This document shows, piece after piece, positions 30,317-38,346 of a stretch of DNA of 38,346 nucleotides (the stretch's first letter is position 1; each line of letters opens with the position of its first letter). The stretch is taken from positions 1-38,346 of the forward strand of contig CDMY01000633.1 of NCBI GenBank assembly GCA_001179505.1, written 5' to 3'. The position numbers and the translations under genes were made by a program. The notes beneath the pieces are model-generated. The model searched no databases, had not been told where the DNA came from, and saw nothing but the letters and a program-made list of their open reading frames with translations. Source of the DNA: Vitrella brassicaformis. Lineage: Eukaryota > Sar > Vitrellaceae.

Positions 30317-33300
30317 TCAATTGTCCGTCTGCACGTGGGCTACGATGGTCTTCTCGGGCTCACTGCGGCAGGAAGGGCATCTCATCACCGCATACCGACG
30401 CACCTCCTCAGGCACCGGCTGGCCCGCCCCCTCCAGCCGCTCCTTCTCGGCCTTGGCCCTCTCGTGTCTGCCCTTCCACTGCTGCCAGCAATCGGCACAC
30501 AGGCACAGGTGGCCACAGGGATAGAACAGCACTGTGGGCGGGCTGTCGTTGCAGATCCCGCAGATGGGACGGGGAGGGGGCGGCGGTGCCGCAGCAGCAG
30601 AGGCGGCCGCTGCTTCCCTGTCCTCCAGCCGACCCTCCATCTTGCTGGCCTCTCTCGCCAGTGCCCGCAGTGCCTCCCTGGCCTTGGTGATGTCGCGCTT
30701 GAAGGCCTCCACATCTTCAGGGGAGCGGAGGGATGACAGCCGGTGCTCCGTGAGGCTGCACACACGCAACAAGGAGGCCTTGGCGGCGAAGTTTGTGTGC
30801 GTGTCTGTCTACCCACCCTGTGAGTGCTCTCTGTAGCAGGCGGTCATGTTGCTGTTGGAGTGTTTGCGTCTTCGCCTCGACTGCCGCAGTCGCCTCCGTC
30901 ACCGTCGAGATGTCCGCCTCCAGCCTACAGGAGAGCCAAGGGGCAGTATGAACACACTCAATTGCTCGTTAGTACGTGTGTGTGCTCACTGTCGCAGCTT
31001 GGCCTTAGTGCTCTGCAGTATTTCGCGCAGCTGCCCCTCCGATGACACCGAATCGACCTCGCCAGCTATCTCGTCATGACGCGAGGACCTGAGTGGGTGC
31101 CGATCAATCACTTCTGTGTGTGTGTGTGTGTGTGTGTGGCGTCGTTACTCACCTTTGAATGCGATCGTTGTGGGACGGCAGACGGCCAAAGAGGGACCCG
31201 TTGCCGTGGCCGGCACGTGTGTCGCTGCTGCTGCTGCGGGAGATCTCGCACGCACAACAGTAGAGCTGGTCGAGCCGCTCGCCTTCGCGCGTGACCCTCT
31301 CGCCGAACTCACAGACCTCCGCTGCCGTCGTCAGGGCTTTCAACGCATCGCGAGTCAACCTGATGCACAACAGCAATCAGTAAAGATGATTCAGAGCGCT
31401 TCATTTCCATCTTTGTACGTGTCTGGCTGCTCTTGCGTGGCTTCTGTGAGTGCCCCTATGGCCGCGTTGAGCTCGTTGGTCCGTTCCATGATGGTCGAGT
31501 GCCGGTCGAGCGCCTCGCCATAAGCACGCTCCATGCTGCAAATGGGTGACATGGACACACACATGACGCAGCTTACCGTCCGCCAATCCATCCCTCGATC
31601 CTTTGCTGACCTCTGCTGCTCCTCTATAGCCCTGCACACCGCATCCCTCAGAGGCCCGAGCGACGCCGCTGCTGCTGCTGCGGGTGCGCCACTGGCGTAG
31701 CCGCCCGACGTCATCGATGAAGAGGGCGGCATGGATGGCGGGCGCACCATGGCAGCGGTGGTGGCGTCGTGCAGCGATGCAGCGATGGCCATCTGGGTCT
31801 GCGCCTCATGCTCCTCCTCATCCCCACTGCACACCCAACCCGCAAATGACACATCTGCCGTGGTGCAGATGCCTGTCTGGGGCACGCAGCGGACCTGTCG
31901 TCTCCATCTTGCTGTGGTGGTTGTTCCTTGTCGGCTGCCAGGGTGAGTGCCGGCCCAGCTCCGACCGATGCGGCCACCGGGCCACTGACCGAAGCCGAAT
32001 GGGCAGCGAGACCATGGCCCTCTCGCAACACGGCCCCCAGGCCACTGCCGGCCTGCCCAGCCGTGTCGCTGCCGTCGCCCTGCAGAGGTTTGGTGGGGGG
32101 CCGGAGAGGCTCAGCACCGGACGAACGAGAAGAGGGCCGCGTCGTGTCTGCAGAGTCGGACATGGGCCTGCACATAGAGAGGATGCAGCACGTATTAGCG
32201 AGGGGTGACAGCTTGGCTGTGTTGTGTTGTGTGTGCTGACCTCTCCTGCCGTGTGGCTATGTGATCGCCGTCAGCACCAGCGTCCTCTACGTCGCCACCA
32301 CCGTCATCATGATGCTCTACGCCGTCCTCAGCCACCGACTCAACAGACCTGCGAGAGCCAATGGACGACACACAGGGACCGACCGACATGTGCTGTGGGT
32401 AGTCTTCTATCTATCTCATCATTTACTGCGATGTAGTGCCAGCAGTCCCTGTGCCGCCCCTGCCCCTCCTATGTTTCTTGTTTCTGTTCTTCCTCTTGCC
32501 CTTCGCCTGCGTCTCGTCCTCCCCTTGTCGACCGCCAGCACGACCGTCCTCCAGCCCAGCCATCAGCCGATCCGCCCTGGCGTTCTCGCGCTCCTCCATG
32601 CTGTCAAACAGATCCAGCAACTGAAGGGGAACAAATCAGGTCATGCACACAGGTGACCCAAGCAGATGTCGCCTTTGCCGCTGCGGCGTGTAGCATGCTT
32701 ACCGTCTGCGGCGTGGCTGCGTATTGGGTGCTCTTTCTGCCTTTCGTGGGCCTGGCCTGGCGCATGTTCTTGACCTGCTCGAGCTGGGAGGACACGTGTA
32801 CAAGATTGCCAGCAAGGAGGGAGGCATCAAGCACCCACACACCAACCCACCTGAAGGACGTCATGTGTGACGGTGTTTGGCCCTCCCGACACGGCGCGCT
32901 CTCCCCACTCGACCATGTTCATCATCGCGGTCTTGAACCAGGCAAAGAACCTCTCGACGCAGAATCTTGGCGCCTCGCCGAGGTGGTGTCTCACGACGCG
33001 GGTCACCAGGTGGCACATGAAGCGCGGAACACCACCGTCAACGGCTACCTGGGATACACAGGATGGATGAAGTCATCGATCGGCTGCACTCACTCGTGGT
33101 GGTGATTCACCTACCTTGGCGTAGTTGGCGTCTTCCAGCGACCCAACGATGCTGGGCAGCAGGTCAATGGCCATGATGTGCCCATCCAGGTTGACGATGG
33201 TGCTGATGCATCCCGACTCAAACACCGCGGTGCGATGGCCGATGTCTGCATCCCAAGAAACAAGAGCAAACCTGCACACGAGTGGGAAGCTTTTTCCATA

Positions 33301-34830
33301 CCGCCCACTCACCTGAGAAAGTCGCCGCCACTTCGAGTGCACACCAGGAGGCATTGTCTCTGCCAACGTCCTGCTTGGTATTCGGGTCAACCAATATCGC
33401 CTGCGATGGCCCCTTCCTGATGACCTTGTTCAAACGCTTCAGTGCCGAAGGGTTGGCGTGGAAAGTCTGCACCGGCCCGTCAGCGATGGATGCGACCTGG
33501 CGGGCGGCCCCCTCCACACCTGCACGACACAGACGCAGCACGGAACAGAGGAAAAGATAGATATCTATCTGTCCATTTGTATTGCGGCCTGCCCTCCGAA
33601 CCCTTCGACTTTACGAAGAGGAGCTGGCCAAAGCGGAAGATATAGCCGCAGAGGACAGCGGCGGCAAAGCGGTGGTCTTGCGAGGCATCTCGGGAGGTCA
33701 AGACGGTCACCAGGTGATCGGTATGACAGAAGATGTGATCACGGATGGCCTGGAGGTGCTCGTCGCGAACCTCACTGGCACCTGACAGATGGAGAACCAC
33801 ACGAACACGTACGTCAGTCCTCCTACCCACCCAACCATCGAATTTGTGGTCGGCTCCACTGACCTGCGCCCGCCAGTTTGACGTCCTGGTGAACTGTCGC
33901 TAAGAGATTCGTTGAGAAGTAGCGTAGCTCCTGCTCTTCCATCGCCGACTTGACCACTGCACCAAACAGCGGCATCCACACTGTGGGGCTCGGGGTTGGC
34001 GTCTTGAGGCCATCATGCGGTCGGATCATCATGTACATGAAGGTACTCGCGTCGTCGTCCCTAAGGATGGAGATCGCCCTGCTGACCGCCCTCGGATGCT
34101 GCTCGATCAGTCCGTTGCGCAGCCGCCCCACAGCCTGATGCCCTGTCTGCTCCGGGACCGACGCACTCGTATCCGCCACCACCTGCAGCGCCTGCCAGAG
34201 GATCCGGAAGCATGTCGCTGCCGTCCTGTTGGATAGCGTGTCGTTGCCCGTCACAATACGAGCAATGCGGTTGCAGAGGGTGGCAGCAGAGCCGACGGCT
34301 GCAACGAGCTTGAGGGTCGCCATGAGGAGAGAGGTGTCATTAGGGAAGGAGGACTTGTGCAGTAGGGCGTCGAGGACAACCTCGGCGTCATGGTGGCGTG
34401 TTGCGTGACTCACATCCTCAAAGGCAGCGAGCAGCAGTCGCAGGAATGGCTGATGGCCCAGAAGTTTTGTAGCCCAAGCATCATGCGCGGTGTGGCAAGC
34501 TTGTTGCGCACGAGGGAGAGCGTAGTAGCTGCAGCAACAAACCCCCCGCGCATAGTCCGCCAGCACCTCCAAGGTGCGATCAAACGAATCCGCATTGTCG
34601 AGGTCCAGTCCTGCCAGCAGGTCTTCCACGCTGCCCAGCACGCTACCGAGGGCCTCTGTCGGGCTGGCTGGTGTAGAGGAAGGTGCGCTCGCCATGCCTG
34701 CACAAGCCGCTGAGGGCCGCTGCGAGATGGATGAGTTGTGATGGCTTGTTAACCCATGGATGGCTCAACCGTCTTCAACAGAGGATGGAAGGCTCTCCTC
34801 TCATCCCCATCCCTTCTGCCGCTCTTCCCG
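30110..34830. repeat. Inverted duplication, right arm
   Basis: This arm is the inverted counterpart of about 12966-18465. Conserved blocks are about 30110-32400 (3' flank, RING-UIM half of the gene) and about 34640-34830 (leader and first codons). The arm is shorter than the left one, partly because copy 2 lacks several introns and two small exons present in copy 1. Confidence 0.88.
30317..34695 (-). CDS. UIM-RING finger protein, copy 2 (probable E3 ubiquitin ligase)
   Basis: Fifteen exons (34695-33864, 33781-33602, 33519-33313, 33245-33115, 33048-32851, 32783-32703, 32620-32427, 32348-32241, 32167-31895, 31826-31611, 31535-31419, 31359-31153, 31088-30990, 30924-30817, 30755-30317) join in frame into about 1129 residues. 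The N-terminal 540 residues are helical and share only weak similarity with copy 1; for example GHRTAVFESGCISTIV here faces GHTAAAIQAGFPDVIM there, at matching exon ends. A Lys/Arg-rich stretch (KGKRKNRNKKHRRGRG) follows, then the UIM-like motif (about 737-757), a helical region and the same RING (about 1049-1113). All introns from exon 7 onward are phase 2. The ATG at 34695 lies in a context shared with the leader of copy 1. The exon 2 donor (AAGG/GTTCGG) is chosen for phase and is uncertain. Confidence 0.82.
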
Positions 34831-35082
34831 GGATCGCACCAGCTCGCCTCCCTGAGCTCGTGCTTGGCTTCGAAGCAACTGAAGGAGGGCAGTATGTTTA
34901 TTCTACTCAAGGAAGACGGGCGCCACTGACGCACAGTCGCTGGGCCAAGCAACGTTCCCGCCTGCGCCCCCTCTCTCCCTCTACTGAAGCCGCCGTCGTC
35001 AGCGAGCGGCATTTGTTCGTGCCTGAGAGCCTGAGTCAGCCCCCTTAGCTGCCCCGTCATCGGTGAGGTGCGTCTGGCGGCC
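34696..35082. promoter_or_regulatory. Head-to-head spacer between UIM-RING copy 2 and V-ATPase subunit a
   Basis: This 387-bp spacer holds two divergent starts. The part next to copy 2 (to about 34830) is duplicated in the leader of copy 1, so both RING genes probably share core promoter elements. The rest, towards the V-ATPase gene, is unique in the window. Confidence 0.5.
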
Positions 35083-36238
35083 ATGGGTATCCTTCGAAGC
35101 GACACGATGAAGCACGGCACTTTGGTGCTGCCGTCGGAGCGTGCGCGTCACTTCATCGACCTGCTGGGGCGCAAGGCCAACGTGCAGTTTGTCGACATGA
35201 ACGAGCGGACGATGCGGCGTCAGTACAAGCGGTACATCCAGCGGCTGGAGGAGATGGAGCGCATCCTGCGCTTCCTGCATGAGGAGATCGCCAGGCACGA
35301 GTTCAACGTCACCAAGGGGTCCGTCGAGGCCTTCCTCGAGAGCGACACCGAGACCTACCAGCTCGACCAGGTCGAGGACAGCCTCAAGCGGCTGTACGAG
35401 CAGTTCTCCCGGTTCAAGGAGAACAACAGCGACCTGCTGACGGAGAAGAACAACGCCATAGAGGAGAAATACGTGGCCATGGCCGCACTCGCATCGCTCC
35501 ACGAGGGGGGCGTCATGGGCGGCGTCGGCACCATGCCCACACGCCGACAGACCGAGCACGCCACGCAGTCGCTGCTGCAGGCGCACATCGAGGCCCCCCA
35601 CCTGGTCGACGACACCATGGCCTTCAGCAACATCGCTGGCGTCATCAACCAGGCCGACCAGGAGCGCTTTGCGAGGACGCTGTTCCGCGTCACCCGTGGC
35701 AACACCTTCACCCACTTCCAGATGATTAATGACAAGATCTACGACGCCAAGACCGGCAAGGAGGTCGCCAAGTCCGTCTTTGTCGTCTACTACCAGGTAT
35801 GTAAGCAGCAGCGAGGGAGGGAGCGGGCAACAACCACACCTGCAGGCACCCGAATCGTTCACCTCTCTGCCTGTCTGTCTGGCTGTGTGTGTGTCCATCC
35901 ATCAGGGTGCGGAGAGCAGCGCCATGTACGAGAAGCTGACCAAGGTGTGCAACGCCTTCGGCGTGTCCATGTACCCCTGGCCAGCATCGTACAACGACGC
36001 CGTCTCGCGCATCGAGGACCTGACCACGACCATCGAGGACAAGGCCAAGGCGTTGGACGCGTTTGAGCAGTACATCCTCGGTGAGATCCGCGACCTACTG
36101 GAGGTGCCGGGGGGCCCGCCGCCCGAGGGGGCCGACCTGGAGGAGCTCAGGAGCTCGCGCATCGAGGAGTGGCGCCTCTTCTGCCAGAAGGAGAAATCCA
36201 TCTACGCCACGCTCAATATGTTTGAGGTCAGCAACACA

Positions 36239-36276
<38 letters not shown>

Positions 36277-38005
36277 AAGAGACGGACAAATGGATGGACA
36301 CAGCACATGTGTGTGTGTATGTGTGGTGTGTGTGTTGGTCAGGGTGACATAACGCTGCGAGCCAACTGCTGGTACCCCTCTGCAGAGGAGGACATGATCC
36401 GGCACCTGCTGCTGTCCCAGTCCAACAAGCAGCAGGTGTCGGCCTTCCTGCTGTCGGACAAGGAGCGCACCACCAAGACGCCCCCCACCTACATCCGCCG
36501 CACCGAGTTCAGCTACGCCTTCCAGGAGCTGGTCGACACGTACGGCATCCCCCGCTACCAGGAGGCCAACCCCGGGCTCTTCACCATCATCACTTTCCCA
36601 TTCCTCTTCGGCGTCATGTACGGCGACATCGGACACGGCGCCTGCGTCCTGCTCTTCGGCATGTACCTGCTCATCTTCGCCGACTCCCTCAAGCGGGGCG
36701 ACGGGCCGCTCAAGGGCATGGTGGCCGCCAGATACATGATCGCCCTCATGGGCTTCTTCGCCACATACGCCGGGTTCATCTACAACGACTTCTTGAGCAT
36801 CGGCTTCGTCCTCGCACCCAGCCACTTCAAAGAGCCACCGGGGGTACACCATGGCGGCGGCGAGCACGGTGGCGGCGAGGAGGGCGGCGGGGCGTCCCAG
36901 ACGCAGTTTGTCGAGTGGCAGATCGACCCGAGCAGCAAGCCGACGCCGTTCGGTCTGGATTGGGCGTGGAAGGGGGCGCAGAACGAGTTGCTGTTCCTCA
37001 ACTCGTACAAGATGAAGTTTGCGGTGCTGGTGGGGGTGGCGCAGATGGGCCTGGGGGTGGTCCTCAAGGCATTCAACACCATACACTTCGCCAAACCGCT
37101 GGACTTCTTCTTCGAGTGAGAAAGAGAAGCAAGAGCCACACACACATGGAGCGGCATACACATGCAGATTGACATCGGTGACTTTCCTGTGTTGTGTTGT
37201 TAGGTTCGTGCCGCAGATCATCTTCCTGGTGGCGTTGTTCGGGTACATGGACTTCATGATCGTGTTCAAGTGGATGACCCCCGGCCCCCTCCAGGCGGAC
37301 CTCGACCCCTCCGTCAAGGCCGTCAACAAGCCGGGCCTCATCAACACCATGATCAACATGTGCCTCGCACCCATGAAGGGCTCCGCCATCGACCCCAGCG
37401 AGCAGCTCTTCGGCGGCCAGGAGACCATCCAGAACATCCTCCTCATCCTCTGTGCCATCTCCATCCCGGTGATGCTGTTCCCCAAGCCGATCGGGCTGCT
37501 GATCTGGCACAAGATGCACCCGCCCCGCACAGTGCACCATGACGACGGCGACGACGAGGAGCGGGGGGAGGGCGAGCACCACGACGATGACGAGGAGGAC
37601 GAGCATGAGCACTTCAACTTCAGCGAGGAGTTCATCCACCAGGTCATCGAGACCATCGAGTACGTCCTGGGGACCATCTCCAACACCGCCAGCTACCTCC
37701 GCCTGTGGGCCCTCTCCCTGGCGCACCAGCAGCTGGCCCTGGTCTTCTTCGAGAAGGCCATCCTGGGCTTCATCGAGAGCGACGCCAACGTGGTGCTGCG
37801 AGCCGTGGAGCTCTTCTTCGGCTTCGCGGTGTTTGCGGCCATCACTTTCGGGGTGCTGCTGTGTATGGACGTGCTCGAGTGTTTCCTGCACGCCCTGCGG
37901 CTGCAGTGGGTGGAGTTCCAGAACAAATTCTACAAGGGAGACGGATACAAGTTCGCCCCCTTCAACCACAAGGCCATCCTCAGCACCGGAGAGGGAGACC
38001 TCTGA
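35083..38005 (+). CDS. V-type proton ATPase subunit a (116-kDa membrane subunit)
   Basis: Four exons (35083-35796, 35906-36226, 36343-37115, 37204-38005) join into 869 residues, the usual length for this family. The N-terminal 400 residues are the cytosolic arm with long coiled coils, where regulators and the V1 sector attach. The C-terminal half carries several hydrophobic membrane helices from about FTIITFPFLFGVMYGDIGHG onward. The essential buried arginine of the proton path is R769 in ASYLRLWALSLAH. With the c-ring it moves protons into vacuoles and other acidic organelles. Two inserts in loops between membrane helices are unusual: His/Gly-rich (HHGGGEHGGGEEGGG, about 36850-36894) and His/Asp/Glu-rich (about 37537-37611). 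The first ATG (35083) has a good context (GCCATGG). It is the least intron-rich multi-exon gene here and has strongly GC-ending codons. Confidence 0.95.
36235..36278. repeat. CA then GA dinucleotide repeat in an intron
   Basis: A CA tract followed directly by a GA tract fills much of the second intron of the V-ATPase gene, starting within about ten bases of the donor. Confidence 0.9.
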
Positions 38006-38275
38006 CACACAACACTGACACCCTACACACACAGTGACAATGGCGGTACAGTACAGACACACACGGAGGAGACAGACGAATGCAAACGCCCCAATGCACT
38101 GCACCCATATCTCTCCATTGTGGGCATGGTGTCAGTCAGTGACCTACCACACCTGCATCAATCCAATCGGCGATGGAAACCTCTTCCTTTGCGGATGTTT
38201 CTTTTTTCGCCGCCGCCCGCCAGATGATGATGCTGCCCGACCGCTTCTTTGGGTGCGTGGCCTGGCCGCTGAGTG
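38006..38275. other. 3' flank of the V-ATPase gene
   Basis: About 270 bp between the V-ATPase stop codon and the right terminal repeat. It contains ACAC-rich sequence and a C/G-rich part near 38205-38270. No gene is recognised. If the ends are joined, this flank and 1-1233 form one tail-to-tail spacer of about 1.5 kb. Confidence 0.5.
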
Positions 38276-38346
38276 CTGTTGTCGGATTGCCTGCCCGCCC
38301 GCCCGCCCGCCTGCTGGCTGTATAAGTAACCAAGTGCCAATTCACC
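38276..38346. repeat. 71-bp terminal direct repeat, right copy
   Basis: Identical base for base to positions 1-71 and in the same orientation. The window ends exactly where the repeat ends. Confidence 0.95.

Noticed and set aside
36202-37686. Long open frame (494 codons) antisense to V-ATPase subunit a
   Set aside because: It runs across the third V-ATPase exon, an intron and part of the fourth exon. GC-ending codons on the sense strand remove stops from this frame. Its content is low-complexity and hydrophilic/valine-rich with no domain.
37073-38104. Second long antisense frame (343 codons) over the V-ATPase 3' end
   Set aside because: Same cause. The sense frame has clear homology motifs and explains the composition.
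1-38346. Window as a virus or plasmid because its ends repeat
   Set aside because: Twelve spliced, cellular-type genes with introns, no replication, capsid or mobilisation gene. The repeat fits assembly closure or tandem duplication better.

Overview
This is nuclear eukaryotic DNA, not bacterial or viral. It is GC-rich and gene-dense. Nearly every gene is cut by short introns of roughly 50-110 nt with GT-AG borders, and proteins only become continuous once those introns are removed. The V-ATPase a subunit, a fused tryptophan synthase alpha-beta enzyme, an FHIT-like HIT hydrolase, low-complexity proteins and TGTC/TG microsatellites inside introns suggest a unicellular alga or alveolate. A chromerid such as Vitrella brassicaformis is my best guess, but this is inference from style and not a database match.

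I reconstructed twelve protein genes by reading exons and intron phases by hand. Left to right they are: an ankyrin-RING protein (-), a large coiled-coil/low-complexity protein (+), a P-loop NTPase-like protein (-), a UIM-RING protein copy 1 (+), a small basic-tailed protein (-), a coiled-coil/proline-rich protein (+), a leucine-rich-repeat-like gene that appears broken (-), a conserved-looking 215-residue protein (+), tryptophan synthase alpha-beta (-), an FHIT-like HIT protein (+), a UIM-RING protein copy 2 (-), and V-ATPase subunit a (+). Strands alternate without exception, giving six head-to-head spacers of about 105-390 bp, which probably hold shared promoters, and five internal tail-to-tail spacers of about 350-500 bp.

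The main discovery candidate is a large inverted duplication. Its left arm is about 12966-18465 and its right arm about 34830-30110. Each arm carries a UIM-RING gene, with the gene pairs from the small basic-tailed protein to HIT lying between them. The two copies are near-identical in a 5' leader block and in the whole 3' half, introns and 3' flank included. Between these blocks the N-terminal halves have diverged to faint protein similarity. This mosaic points to gene conversion, or cassette-like replacement of the N-terminal region. From the middle onward, both copies use only phase-2 introns, so each of those exons can be lost or swapped without changing frame. The ankyrin-RING gene at the left end has the same phase-2 habit and a similar long-loop RING, so the three may form one local E3-ligase family.

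The first and last 71 bases of the window are identical, so the contig closes on itself. This may mean a circular molecule, a tandem repeat, or an assembly-graph overlap. No rRNA, tRNA, CRISPR array or transposon was recognised. RNA-seq would settle most exon borders given here.
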